Origin: a virus
IMG/VR virus record: IMGVR_UViG_3300045431_000405
Coordinates: 1 to 25,848 of that record
DNA length: 25,848 bases
Strand: one strand, 5' to 3'
The notes beneath the pieces are model-generated. The model made no database searches. It saw only the letters and a program-made list of their open reading frames with translations, and had not been told where the DNA came from. Made by a program: the position numbers and the translations under genes. Below are positions 7,707 through 15,636 of the stretch, in pieces (the stretch's first letter is position 1; the number at the start of each line of letters is the position of its first letter).

Positions 7707-9007
7707 CAGGCGGGCTCCGGCACGACGTAGGCTTCGACGTCATTGTCCAGGACGAAGGTCACGGCGCCCGCGCCCTGCCAGTTGTAGTCGGCCTGGACCG
7801 CGCCGGGGCCGGTGATCGGGCGCTTGGCCTTGGGCAGATAGACGTTGGCCACCGTGGCCCTCAGGGCGAAGAGGGTCGCCGGAATGGCCCAGGCGAAGGT
7901 CAGTTCGCAGGCCTCGCCGTTCTCGGCCTGGGTCTGCATTTCGGTGTTGGAGTATCGAACGCCCAGGCTGCCGCTGACGCTGACCATGCCTTCGTCCACC
8001 CCGCCCACACGGCCGTCGCCGCGACCGACGGTCGGCACCGCCTCCAGACCGTTGGAATAGTTGAACTGGCCCGACACCAGGTCCGCGCCGAAGGCCGCGC
8101 CATTGCGCCGCGCCACGCCCGAAAAGCTGCTGAACTTGCGCAGGGCCAGGGTCGTGACGTCCGTGGCCGCCGTCGTCGCCGAAACCGGCGTTTCGCCCTG
8201 ACCGATCAGGCCCCAGGTGGCGTTCAGATTGCCGCTGCGCTGCAACGGCAGGCCCAGGGTGTTGGCCTTCAGCCCATAGTTGGTCGAGAAGCTGGGGACC
8301 TCGGGCATGCCGATCTCGGCCGAGGCGCTGGGCAGGGTCAGCCCGCCCGAGGTCCAGACGTGGCGATAGCCGCCGCTCGCGGCGCCGCCCGACAGGGTCG
8401 CCCCCGACACGGTCGCCTTGGAGTCTGGCGAAGACCCGGCCGCCAGGGTGAAGCTGTTGCCGCCCACGCCCAGGGCGTCATGGGCGATGCGGATCGTCTT
8501 TCCGTCCGCATCGCCCCAGTATGTGGCGGCGGCGACCGCCGTCACCGCGCTGGTGTTCAGCACGCGAACGGCGTTCGCGACCGTCTGGGCCAGGGTCGGG
8601 CCGATCTTGATCTGGTTCGTCGTCGGCGTGCCGGTGACGAAGGTGAAGGCCTGACCTGCGACGGTTATGGTGGCGTTGTTGGCGGGCTGGGCCGAAAAGC
8701 TGATCGAACCCTGCGCCGCCAAACCCTGGCTCGTCGTCGGCGCGCCCAGCAGCAGGGTCAGCATCAGGCCGGTGTTGCGGGCGCACAGGGGTGTCACCAC
8801 GTCGCCGGCGTTGTTGACCGCGTCGCGGCCCGGTTCCTGGGCGTTGCGCCCCTGACCCAGGACGTCGCTTTCCACCAGCCCTTGTTCGTCGCCCAGATTC
8901 GCGCTGACGAAGGGCAGTTGAAACCAGGCCGCGACCGAGGCGGCCGAGCCGTAGGAAGCCTCAAGGCCGAGGGCCATAAGGGCGTTGGAGCCGCGTGCGC
9001 GAGCCAT
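7706..9007 (-). CDS. Major tail tube protein (phage tail tube family) with inserted beta domain
   Basis: This 433-residue protein starts MARARGSNALMALGLEASYG. The ends (LQRSGNLNATWGLIGQG; YSNGLEAVPTVGRGDGRVGG; QADYNWQGAGAVTFVLDNDV) are typical of lambda-like/Phage_tube_2 type tail tube subunits. Residues ~102-208 form a distinct segment (ISFSAQPANNATITVAGQAF, TFVTGTPTTNQIKIG, VSGATLSGGA) resembling a beta-rich domain found as an insertion in diverse phage structural proteins. The start has a good Shine-Dalgarno (GGAG, 7 nt spacer). The gene is followed directly by the tail chaperone pair, the expected order. Confidence 0.88.
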   Translation of the reverse strand: MARARGSNALMALGLEASYGSAASVAAWFQLPFVSANLGDEQGLVESDVLGQGRNAQEPGRDAVNNAGDVVTPLCARNTGLMLTLLLGAPTTSQGLAAQGSISFSAQPANNATITVAGQAFTFVTGTPTTNQIKIGPTLAQTVANAVRVLNTSAVTAVAAATYWGDADGKTIRIAHDALGVGGNSFTLAAGSSPDSKATVSGATLSGGAASGGYRHVWTSGGLTLPSASAEIGMPEVPSFSTNYGLKANTLGLPLQRSGNLNATWGLIGQGETPVSATTAATDVTTLALRKFSSFSGVARRNGAAFGADLVSGQFNYSNGLEAVPTVGRGDGRVGGVDEGMVSVSGSLGVRYSNTEMQTQAENGEACELTFAWAIPATLFALRATVANVYLPKAKRPITGPGAVQADYNWQGAGAVTFVLDNDVEAYVVPEPA

Positions 9008-9094
9008 GTCCGTTCTCCATGTGAAGGGGGTGACGCCGGTTCAAGGCCCGGCGGATGGGCTCAGCCCAGAGAGGCGGAAGCCCGGAAGGCCCAC

Positions 9095-9122
9095 GCCGAA
9101 AATCTCAGGCCGAAAATCTCAG
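9095..9122. repeat. Perfect tandem 14-bp duplication at the 3' end of the tail terminator gene
   Basis: The plus-strand unit GCCGAAAATCTCAG occurs at 9095-9108 and again, identically and immediately adjacent, at 9109-9122. The second copy contains the TGA stop of the tail terminator gene; the first copy lies just beyond it. This may be a recent slippage or recombination scar, or part of a small untranslated signal before the tail tube gene. Confidence 0.9.
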
Positions 9123-9553
9123 TTCAGCGGGCTGGACGTCGTATATTCGGCCAGCAGCGTCAGCGTGGTCGCACGGCTCGGCGCGGCGTTCTGGGCCGTC
9201 ACGTCGTCCGGCGCCGGGGCGGCGGCCACTTCGAACCAGTCGCACAGTCCGCCCAGGGTCGGAGCCGCCTCGACCGCCGCCCCGATGGCGATCAGCAGGG
9301 CGTCCAGCGCCCCGTGGCGGTCGGCGGCGTTTTCGGGGCCGAAGATCTCCAACGGTACTTCGTGGCGATAGGTATAGCAGCGGGGCGAGAAACACTCTTC
9401 CGCCGGCCCTGGATCGCCGTCCCGCACGATGACCAGGCCGCCCGCCGGCGCCCGCTGGGGCCAGGGCGCGTCCCGCTCCACCTCGGCGTTCGGCAGGGCA
9501 GTCCGCAGCAGAGCCAGAACCGCCTGGATCACCTGTTCGCGCCGACTGGCCAT
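9119..9553 (-). CDS. Tail terminator / minor tail protein (gpU-like)
   Basis: This 144-residue protein starts MASRREQVIQAVLALLRTAL. The pattern is an N-terminal helix (VIQAVLALLRT), then RDAPWPQRAPAGGLVIVRDG, a beta segment YRHEVPLEIFG, and a central helix ALDALLIAIGAAVEAAPTLG. It ends with a DWFEVAAAPAPDD and TLLAEYTT beta pair, typical of gpU-like tail terminators. These cap the tail tube and join it to the head; homologues are sometimes mislabelled acyl-CoA transferase in databases. It lies between the DUF6441-like gene and the tail tube gene, the expected place. Spacing to the upstream stop is 1 nt. Confidence 0.75.
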   Translation of the reverse strand: MASRREQVIQAVLALLRTALPNAEVERDAPWPQRAPAGGLVIVRDGDPGPAEECFSPRCYTYRHEVPLEIFGPENAADRHGALDALLIAIGAAVEAAPTLGGLCDWFEVAAAPAPDDVTAQNAAPSRATTLTLLAEYTTSSPLN

Positions 9554-9554
9554 C

Positions 9555-10217
9555 CTATCTCCAGTTCTTGCTCAACAAGCCGTCGAACCGCCCGTCGGCG
9601 GCGGCGGCCAGGGAGTCCAAATCCTGCAGTTTCGGCAGTTTCACAGCCGGAACCAGAATGAAGGCGACCGCGCTCACGCCGCCGGTCAGTCGGGAATAGG
9701 CGTATCCGCTGCGCGTGCGCCCCCTGTTTGGGGCGATCCGACCAGCCTTCGTGATGCGTCCGCCTTCGACAATCAGCAGCCTGTTGCCGTTTGATCGGAC
9801 GACCATTCGCAGCCTCAAGCCGGTCTTCTGCTGAAAGAGAGCTGGCGTGATCTTCCGGCGCTTACCTTCGACATTCACCAGGCGCCCCACCAGATCGGTC
9901 GGAATGGCCAGATAGCGTGCGCCGTTCACCGGTTGGATGGTCGCGCCCCGCGCAAATCCATCGATAATCTCCGGCGCGTTCGTAAACACCATCGCCGCCG
10001 CATTCACGCTTTTGCGGGGGGCCTGCGGATAGACCTCGCTACGGATAGAATTGGCGAGCCTCTGGCCCAGACCCACGGCTACCACCTGATCCCGCCATGC
10101 CTGCTTAAGCTCTGCCGATGACTCGCCCATCGTCGCGGTCACGAAGCCGGCGATCTCATCCTCCAGCCCCCGCTCCAATCCGTCCAGGCTCTCGCGCCCC
10201 CCGACCGAATGCCGCAT
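9555..10217 (-). CDS. DUF6441-like phage structural protein (neck / head-tail joining region, gpZ-like slot)
   Basis: This 220-residue protein starts MRHSVGGRESLDGLERGLED. Notable stretches are ELKQAWRDQVVAVGLGQRLA, NSIRSEVYPQAP, AAAMVFTNAPEIIDGFARGA and RYLAIPTDLVGR. This pattern (WR-x-Q, GLG-x-RLA-NS, YP) matches what I recall of DUF6441, a family in prophage tail/neck modules of alphaproteobacteria. Its place between the FII-like connector and the tail terminator corresponds to lambda gpZ, a tail completion protein. Biochemical role is not established from sequence. The start has a GGGGA Shine-Dalgarno-like element and lies 15 nt after the preceding stop. Confidence 0.65.
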   Translation of the reverse strand: MRHSVGGRESLDGLERGLEDEIAGFVTATMGESSAELKQAWRDQVVAVGLGQRLANSIRSEVYPQAPRKSVNAAAMVFTNAPEIIDGFARGATIQPVNGARYLAIPTDLVGRLVNVEGKRRKITPALFQQKTGLRLRMVVRSNGNRLLIVEGGRITKAGRIAPNRGRTRSGYAYSRLTGGVSAVAFILVPAVKLPKLQDLDSLAAAADGRFDGLLSKNWR

Positions 10218-10232
10218 CTCAGTCCCCAGCGC

Positions 10233-10556
10233 TCAGGCGGCCGTGACGACGCAGCGCCAATAGCCGTCGATGTCGATCTCAGGCTCCGCCGTCAGACGCA
10301 GGGTCTCGACCGTCTCTCCCGTCTCGTCGTCCAGGCGTTCGACGATGTCCTGCGGCCGGGGCGTCGCAACCCAGCGCTGATGCACCTGGACCATCCGTCC
10401 GGTCAGGAAGATTTCGGTCGCGCCCAGGCGCGCCGTCTCGTCCGCGTCGAAGGCGTGGATCCGCACCTCGCCGTCCACCCCGCTCCAGCGCGCGCGATCG
10501 CCGAGGTGGGAATCCACCTCGGCGACCAGGGCCGACAGATGTTTGCCGAAGCCCAT
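10233..10556 (-). CDS. Head-tail joining protein (gpFII-like)
   Basis: I place the start at ATG 10556, giving 107 residues (MGFGKHLSALVAEVDSHLGD...), because an AAGG sits 10 nt upstream and it lies 11 nt after the capsid gene stop. A longer frame to 10649 would run 31 residues into the capsid gene and is less likely. The protein has a short N-terminal helix and then beta-strand pattern EVRIHAFDADETARLG, TEIFLTGRMVQVHQRWVATP and LTAEPEIDIDGYWRCVV, consistent with the small beta-barrel gpFII family at the head-tail interface. Position directly after the major capsid gene supports this. Family assignment is moderate. Confidence 0.6.
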   Translation of the reverse strand: MGFGKHLSALVAEVDSHLGDRARWSGVDGEVRIHAFDADETARLGATEIFLTGRMVQVHQRWVATPRPQDIVERLDDETGETVETLRLTAEPEIDIDGYWRCVVTAA

Positions 10557-10567
10557 CTGCGCCGGCC

Positions 10568-11647
10568 TTAGGGCTGGGGCCCGTAGACCCACTCGGTCGT
10601 CAGAGCGGGCTTCCGCCAGATCGGCAGGGCGTTCATCTGGTACTTCCATTCCAGACCAGCGCCATGCTTCATAACCTCTTCCGAGAAGTGGATCAGGTCT
10701 TCATCCGATGACGAAGCCTCGGACCCATCCAGCTCACGGATATCCAGCGGCGGCGCCGCATAGGTGATGTGCGATTCGATGGTGCCGGTGGGATAGGAGA
10801 CGGCCTCCGTCGCGCCGAGCAGTCGGGTCGTGCCGTCCTGGCCCCACAGCTTCACCCGCGCCCGATATTCACGGATCGTGACGCCGGCGATCTCGATGAC
10901 ACGCCGGAAGCTGTTGACTGTCTTCTCACGTTGCTGGTTCAGCAACTGGAGCATTGCCGGCGTGCCGGCGAAATACCTTTCGACCGATGGGTGACGGATC
11001 AGCTTGCTGTAGAACTCGGGCGCCATACGGGTCTCGAGGCCGGTCATAGTGTCGTTAACCAGATTGTCCTCGGTACCGGACAGCACCGACTCGATCGCCT
11101 CGGGGACATCGAAATCCGGATCGTCCAAGTCGAAGTAGACGGTGCGCTTGGTCACGCCAAACGCATCGTAAAGGTCATAGATCAGGGTGTTGGCGCCATC
11201 GACGATTAGCCCCTTCAAAGAGGACAGCTTCATGATCTCGAGCGTAATCGAGAACTTCAGCCGGTTCCGCTTGTGGCGTGTCTCGATCTTGTTGATCAGC
11301 GCTTCGTCCGGCGTCCGAGTCCGCTTGGCATAGGCCAGCCATTTGCGGATGTCGCCGGCGAGAACCGAGTCTTCATGGCTGACGTTCGGGACTTCAAAGA
11401 TGACCCCCTTGCCCTTCCCGTGCCGGGCGATGGTGGACGGACGACCGCCGTCCGTCACCGGAAGGGCGGTAATGACCCCGTCATCCATGTCGACGCGAAC
11501 ATAGGGCGTGTCGAGGCCGTCGGTCGGGAACATGCCGTCGGCGTTCAGCTGGCCGAACTGGTCGGGGACGGAGTTGATAAGGCCGGTATGTTCGGCGGCG
11601 GTCAGCGGCAGCAGCGAGGCGCCGGAGGCCAGTTCTTCGGGATCCAT
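10568..11647 (-). CDS. Major capsid protein (gpE family)
   Basis: This 359-residue protein starts MDPEELASGASLLPLTAAEH. It shows the recognisable gpE pattern: early RVDMDDGVITALPVTDGG and HGKGKGVIFEVPNVSHEDSV, then a helix (IRKWLAYAKRTRTPDEALIN), central DLYDAFGVTKRTVYFDLDD, and the C-terminal WKYQMNALPIWRKPALTTE. Length is close to lambda gpE (about 340). A strong Shine-Dalgarno (AAGGAGG) precedes the ATG, consistent with the high expression a capsid needs. It forms the HK97-fold shell and is preceded by the decoration protein gene, as in lambda (D then E). Confidence 0.92.
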   Translation of the reverse strand: MDPEELASGASLLPLTAAEHTGLINSVPDQFGQLNADGMFPTDGLDTPYVRVDMDDGVITALPVTDGGRPSTIARHGKGKGVIFEVPNVSHEDSVLAGDIRKWLAYAKRTRTPDEALINKIETRHKRNRLKFSITLEIMKLSSLKGLIVDGANTLIYDLYDAFGVTKRTVYFDLDDPDFDVPEAIESVLSGTEDNLVNDTMTGLETRMAPEFYSKLIRHPSVERYFAGTPAMLQLLNQQREKTVNSFRRVIEIAGVTIREYRARVKLWGQDGTTRLLGATEAVSYPTGTIESHITYAAPPLDIRELDGSEASSSDEDLIHFSEEVMKHGAGLEWKYQMNALPIWRKPALTTEWVYGPQP

Positions 11648-11676
11648 AGGGAGCCCTCCTTTTCATTCAGGTTTGC

Positions 11677-11702
11677 AAAAGAGGGCCCCCGGAAAGCGGC
11701 CC
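11677..11702 (-). terminator. Weak hairpin with T-rich tail between decoration and capsid genes
   Basis: On the minus strand GGGCC and GGCCC arms flank a 10-nt loop and are followed by TCTTTT. The stem is only 5 bp, and a strong capsid Shine-Dalgarno follows within about 30 nt. It may be an attenuating terminator or mRNA processing/stability structure rather than a full stop. Confidence 0.25.
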
Positions 11703-11714
11703 GTGGGTGTGGGT

Positions 11715-12404
11715 TCAGCCGCTGATGCGCGGCTGGATGCCCAGTTCGGCGAGGCGGGCGTAGGCGGCGGCCTTCTGGGCGTCGGTGACGCCTTCGGGCC
11801 AGGCGATGGCTTCGCGGCGGATGATGACCGGACCGCGCGCCAGGACCGTCAGTTCGATATCGACGCCGACCGGGGCTTCCGCCTCGACCAGGTTGATGCC
11901 GGTGATCGTCTGAGAGCCGTCCGTGCCGGCCGGCGCCCAGGGCACGTCCTTGGCCACGACGCCCGAGCCGTAGGCCACCGTGACCGGGATGCGGTCCCCG
12001 GCGCCGAAATCGGTCGAACCGTCCGCCAGGGTGAAGTTGATCGTGCCGTTGTAGGCGGTTCCGATCACGCCGGTTCCGTCCAGCACGCCGTCGGGGCGAA
12101 TGACCTGGAAGGTTCCGCCGTTCGCCGCCGGTTCGATGATCACGACCTGATAGACGCCGGCCGCCGCCCCGGCGTCGGCCGTGACCGTGCCGATGGCGCC
12201 GTTGCCCGTGCCCACCACCGCAGCGGGGGTGACGGTGGCCGCCCCGATCAGGACGGTGGCGGTCAGGGCGAAGGCGGCGAAGGCGCGGGCCGTGCCGACG
12301 CCGCCGCGACCGACGCGCTTGTCGGTCGTATAGGTCGGATCATACTCCGAATGGATCAGATCGCTGAGGCCGGGCAGGCCGGTCTCGAAAGTATAGGCCT
12401 TCAT
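11715..12404 (-). CDS. Head decoration protein (gpD-like) with inserted domain
   Basis: This 229-residue protein starts MKAYTFETGLPGLSDLIHSE. It is about twice the size of lambda gpD (110). The N-terminus (LIHSEYDPTYTTDKRV) and C-terminus (VGVDIELTVLARGPVIIRRE, EGVTDAQKAAAYARLAELGI) frame a middle segment, about 60-150, starting AVVGTGNGAIGTVTADAG and continuing with GVYQVVIIEPAANGGTFQV and NFTLADGSTDFGAGDRIPV. That Gly-rich beta segment recurs in many phage decoration proteins as an extra domain. It probably stabilises the capsid against packaged-DNA pressure. A GAGGAGG Shine-Dalgarno lies just upstream of the ATG. Confidence 0.82.
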   Translation of the reverse strand: MKAYTFETGLPGLSDLIHSEYDPTYTTDKRVGRGGVGTARAFAAFALTATVLIGAATVTPAAVVGTGNGAIGTVTADAGAAAGVYQVVIIEPAANGGTFQVIRPDGVLDGTGVIGTAYNGTINFTLADGSTDFGAGDRIPVTVAYGSGVVAKDVPWAPAGTDGSQTITGINLVEAEAPVGVDIELTVLARGPVIIRREAIAWPEGVTDAQKAAAYARLAELGIQPRISG

Positions 12405-12479
12405 GACGGCCTCCTCTGCTCAGAAAGGTGGATGGGGCCGGATCGCGGCCAGCTCCGGCGGGCTGGCGAGGGTCGGGCC

Positions 12480-12950
12480 TTAGGCCTGACCGCCCCGATT
12501 CTTTTCGATGCGGGCCTGGACGGCGCCGGACAGGCCCGCCTTGGCCTGGGCCGCGTCCGGCTTCAGCCGGTTGGCGCCGGCCATGACCTGATCCAGGCGG
12601 CTGGCGCGAACGGGCTGGGCCACACCGGCGCTGGCCTTGAACTGGGCCAGGGTCTGGCCCGACTGAATGGCCGCCAGGGCCAGGGCCGGGTGCTTCTTGG
12701 CCTCGGGCGAGGCGGCGATGGCAGAGGCCTCGCCTTCGACCTTGTCGTCGTCGCCCTTGTCGTCAGACCCGTCTTTGGTCTGATCCTCGCCGCCCTCGGC
12801 TTCCTCGGACGGCATGTCTTCGTCGTCGTCCTTGTCGGACGGGGTGTCGTCGCCCTCTTCGGCCTTGGGCAGGGCCTCGGACAGGGCCTTGATGTGGTTT
12901 TCGGGCAGGCCGGCCCTTTTGGCGGCCGCGAGCACGGTGGAACGCTTCAT
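12480..12950 (-). CDS. Nested internal scaffold protein (Nu3-like), in frame within the head protease gene
   Basis: An in-frame ATG at 12950 is preceded by AGGAGA with a 5-nt spacer, the best ribosome binding site of its neighbourhood although deep inside a gene. The product would be 156 residues: MKRSTVLAAAKRAGLPENHI, then a highly acidic Asp/Glu/Lys segment, then a basic Ala/Gln-rich helical end finishing EKNRGGQA. Acidic, helical scaffold proteins encoded in frame at the 3' end of the S49 protease gene are the lambda C/Nu3 arrangement. The scaffold would guide procapsid assembly and then be cleaved by the protease. Confidence 0.75.
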   Translation of the reverse strand: MKRSTVLAAAKRAGLPENHIKALSEALPKAEEGDDTPSDKDDDEDMPSEEAEGGEDQTKDGSDDKGDDDKVEGEASAIAASPEAKKHPALALAAIQSGQTLAQFKASAGVAQPVRASRLDQVMAGANRLKPDAAQAKAGLSGAVQARIEKNRGGQA

Positions 12951-13961
12951 GTCACTCTCCTGGGTGGCTTTCGGGGTGGATGCGGACGGCGCCGGGCCCG
13001 CTGCGGAAGACGCCAGGCGCTCACGCGCCAACTCGCGGATGGTCGCGAACGCCGTGCGCTCGGTCGCCACCGTGTCGACCAGGCCCTTGGCCAGGCCGGA
13101 CAGCTCCGGATCGTCGGAATCGCCGAAGTAGCAGCCGGCCTCGGTGGCCAGGACGGCCTCTTCCGTCAGGTTCGGACGGCCTTCCAGCACGTCGGACACG
13201 AACCACCGGCCGCATTGGTCGATCTCGGCCTGCAGCGACGTGCTGGCGGTTTCCGACAGGGGCTCCATCCAGCTGCCGTCCGTCTTGCGCTTGCCGAACT
13301 TGAACGGGGTGATGACGATCCCGTCCTTGGCGAAGGCGCCCGAGAAATCGCAGTGGGTGACCACCGCCCCGATCGAACCGACGCCGCTTTCGCGCGCGGC
13401 CGTGATGTGGTCCGAGGCGCTGGCGTCCCAATAGGCCGCGCTGTAGCCGTCGCGAATGAAGCTGTGGATCGGCTTTCCGCCGTTGGCGGCCCGGTGCTCG
13501 CGCTTCAGCGCCGCCAGTTCCGGCAGGCCGTGGTCCACCACCCCGCCGGGCGACCGGATCACCTCCCAAATGGCCCCGACCCGGGCGTCGGCGATCATTT
13601 CCTCATAGGCGACGTGCAGGGTGTCGTAGCCGTGGTACCAGGTGTCGCCCCAGCCGAAGCCCTCGGCCATCAAGGGCCCCTCGATCTCCAGAATTCCGAC
13701 GCCGTCCTTCAGCACCCAGCCGAAGCCGACCGCGTCGGGTTCGCCGACGAAGCGCGGCGCCGTCGCCAGCGGCTCGGTCCGCATCTCGACATCGCCTCGG
13801 CCGGCGATGGCGCGCCGGGCCCGGCCGAAGAAGGCGCTGATCGGCGAGCCGCGCTCGCCGCCGGCGATGCCCAGTTCGCGCGCCAGGGCGGGCACCGAGG
13901 CTTCGCGCATCAGAAGAGGGCGGCCGGACAGGGCGGCCGCCAGTTGGGCGGGATTTCGCAT
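12480..13961 (-). CDS. S49-family head maturation protease with C-terminal scaffold domain (gpC-like)
   Basis: I choose ATG 13961 (MRNPAQLAAALSGRPLLMRE, 493 residues): a GAGG element precedes it and it lies 23 nt after the portal stop, whereas a longer frame would overlap the portal gene with low-complexity sequence. The S49 (SppA/ClpP-like) fold is visible. GILEIEGPLM lies at 89-98 and IRSPGGVVDHG at 135-145. The probable nucleophile Ser174 sits in RDGYSAAYWDAS, VGSIGAVVTHCDF spans 194-206, and the probable catalytic Lys is in FGKRKTDGS (Lys224 or Lys226). Residues after about 338 are the acidic scaffold region. The enzyme would cleave scaffold and portal/capsid components during head maturation. 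Confidence 0.9.
   Translation of the reverse strand: MRNPAQLAAALSGRPLLMREASVPALARELGIAGGERGSPISAFFGRARRAIAGRGDVEMRTEPLATAPRFVGEPDAVGFGWVLKDGVGILEIEGPLMAEGFGWGDTWYHGYDTLHVAYEEMIADARVGAIWEVIRSPGGVVDHGLPELAALKREHRAANGGKPIHSFIRDGYSAAYWDASASDHITAARESGVGSIGAVVTHCDFSGAFAKDGIVITPFKFGKRKTDGSWMEPLSETASTSLQAEIDQCGRWFVSDVLEGRPNLTEEAVLATEAGCYFGDSDDPELSGLAKGLVDTVATERTAFATIRELARERLASSAAGPAPSASTPKATQESDMKRSTVLAAAKRAGLPENHIKALSEALPKAEEGDDTPSDKDDDEDMPSEEAEGGEDQTKDGSDDKGDDDKVEGEASAIAASPEAKKHPALALAAIQSGQTLAQFKASAGVAQPVRASRLDQVMAGANRLKPDAAQAKAGLSGAVQARIEKNRGGQA
12956..12961 (-). promoter_or_regulatory. Strong internal Shine-Dalgarno for the nested scaffold start
   Basis: The minus strand reads AGGAGA, GTGAC, ATG. 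It lies within codons for the linker of the head protease and is well placed to drive independent translation of the scaffold domain from ATG 12950. Confidence 0.75.
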
Positions 13962-13984
13962 GGAACCTCGGGTGAAGGGCCCGC

Positions 13985-15634
13985 TCAGGCGGCGGGGCGT
14001 TGGTCCAGGACGGCCTGGGCGGCGGGGTCGCGGCTGGCTTGGGCGGATCGGGCCAGGGCGCCTTCCGGTAAGGGCAGGCCCAGTTCCTGGCGTTTGGCGT
14101 ATTCGCGGGCCTGCTGCTCCAGAACCTCTTCCCAGTCGTTGCCCTGGTCTTCGGCTTCCTTTTCCAGGGTGCTGACCTGCGCCTCGACCCGCGCCGAGGC
14201 GGCGTCGATTTCCTTGGTCGGATCGACCCAGCCGCGCCCCGGGCCGATGCAGTGGATCTGACAATAGGCGTCGACGGCGTCATAGAAGTCCGGCGCGCCG
14301 TCCGGGATCTGAATATAGCCGCGATCAAAGGCCTCTTCGGCCCAGGCCACGACGAAGGGCCGCACCAGCTGGTCTTCAACCAGGCCCATCAAGGCGACGG
14401 TTTCGGACCAGGCGTGGATCATGGCCGCGCGCGCAGACGAATAGTTCGTCTGCGAATAGTCCATCGACAGCTCTTCATAGGTCACGCCCAGCGAAGCCGC
14501 GATCAGCCGCAGGATCGACCGCACGAAGGCGTCGAAACTGCCCACGTCCTTTGACGCCGTCTGCAGCTCCAGCTCGTCGCCATAGGGCAGGACCGGGATC
14601 TGGGCGCCGTTGGCCAGGTTGACCGGGTGTTCCTTGTAGTGGTCCTGGCGCCAGGTCTCGAACTCGCGGACGTCCTTGGCTTCGAAGTTCTCGCTGACCG
14701 CGCCGGGCCCGGCGTTGGACTTCATGAAGGCCACGATCAGAGCGTTGACCGTGGCGCTCTGCAGGGTGGCGTCGGTGAAGCGCGACAGGGCGCGGAAACT
14801 CTTCAGCGAGGCGGCGAAACGGCTGATGCCCCGCGTCTGACCAGCCCGCTCGGGCTCGAAGGCGTGGAACACCTGAGGCCGGCCCCATTCGGTCCAGCGC
14901 TCGAACCGCGTCCAGGCGAACTGGCCGGGACCGCCGTAGTCGGTCGGGTGCCGCTCGCGGATGTGATAGGCCGACGGCGCGCCCCAGCTGTCGAACTCGA
15001 CCCCGCCCTTCAGATCGTCACGATCCGGGCGGCCGTTCGGATTGCACAGACGGTCAGGATCGACCAGGCGCAGACGGGTCTTGTAGCGGGTGGCCTCGTC
15101 TTCGGCCCATTCGGCCAGGCCCAGGGCCTCGCCGTCCACGACGATGTGCGAAACCGCCAGGCGCAGCTGCTGGCCCCAGGTCAGCCGCCGTTCGGCGTCC
15201 GAGGCGAAGGCGTGGCCATAGGCGTACAGCTGAAACTCGGTGCTGAGATCGGCGCCCAGCTGGCGCGCGGTATCGAGGTCGATGCCCAGGGCCCGCACAT
15301 TGGGGCGGAACTTGACCCGCCAGCCCCGTCCGACGGCGGCGTTGACCTTTCGCGACCGGGCCGAGGCGGCGACCGGGTCGTTGCGGACCCGCTCGCGCAC
15401 CCGCGCCGTCACCGGCGCGCGGTTCGGCAGCCAGTCCTTGTCCGCCGAGCGCAGGGCCGCCGGCCATTCCGCAAAATAGGTGCCCGAACCGCTCGCCCCC
15501 TCATAGGCCAGGGGATAGCCGGCCGAGACGGGCTCGGCCGTCATCGCGCCGGCGCGGACGCGGGCGACCTCAAGACGCGAGATCGACCGGCCCGAGGGCG
15601 CGACCAGACCGGAAGGGGCGAACGGCGTGCGCAT
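13985..15634 (-). CDS. Portal protein (lambda gpB family)
   Basis: This 549-residue protein starts MRTPFAPSGLVAPSGRSISR, close to lambda gpB (533). Conserved-looking elements are VRERVRNDPVAASARSRKVN (N-terminal arm), the VGRGWR segment, FASDAERRLTWGQQLRLAVS, RLVDPDRLCNP, and the clip/stem region FRALSRFTDATLQSATVNAL. LGVTYEELSMDYSQTNYSSA, the signature of lambda-type portals, is also present. The dodecameric portal is the DNA entry/exit channel and docks terminase and connectors. It starts 2 nt after the stop of the preceding unknown gene. Confidence 0.93.
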   Translation of the reverse strand: MRTPFAPSGLVAPSGRSISRLEVARVRAGAMTAEPVSAGYPLAYEGASGSGTYFAEWPAALRSADKDWLPNRAPVTARVRERVRNDPVAASARSRKVNAAVGRGWRVKFRPNVRALGIDLDTARQLGADLSTEFQLYAYGHAFASDAERRLTWGQQLRLAVSHIVVDGEALGLAEWAEDEATRYKTRLRLVDPDRLCNPNGRPDRDDLKGGVEFDSWGAPSAYHIRERHPTDYGGPGQFAWTRFERWTEWGRPQVFHAFEPERAGQTRGISRFAASLKSFRALSRFTDATLQSATVNALIVAFMKSNAGPGAVSENFEAKDVREFETWRQDHYKEHPVNLANGAQIPVLPYGDELELQTASKDVGSFDAFVRSILRLIAASLGVTYEELSMDYSQTNYSSARAAMIHAWSETVALMGLVEDQLVRPFVVAWAEEAFDRGYIQIPDGAPDFYDAVDAYCQIHCIGPGRGWVDPTKEIDAASARVEAQVSTLEKEAEDQGNDWEEVLEQQAREYAKRQELGLPLPEGALARSAQASRDPAAQAVLDQRPAA

Positions 15635-15636
15635 GA

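Noticed and set aside
11508-14261. A 917-codon plus-strand open frame opposite capsid, decoration and protease genes
   Set aside because: It has no recognisable domains and a Gly/Arg/Asp-rich composition. Three well-supported structural genes lie on the other strand.
13962-14264. N-terminal extension of the head protease to 14264
   Set aside because: It overlaps the portal gene, is low complexity, and lacks a ribosome site; ATG 13961 has a suitable GAGG and correct spacing after the portal stop.
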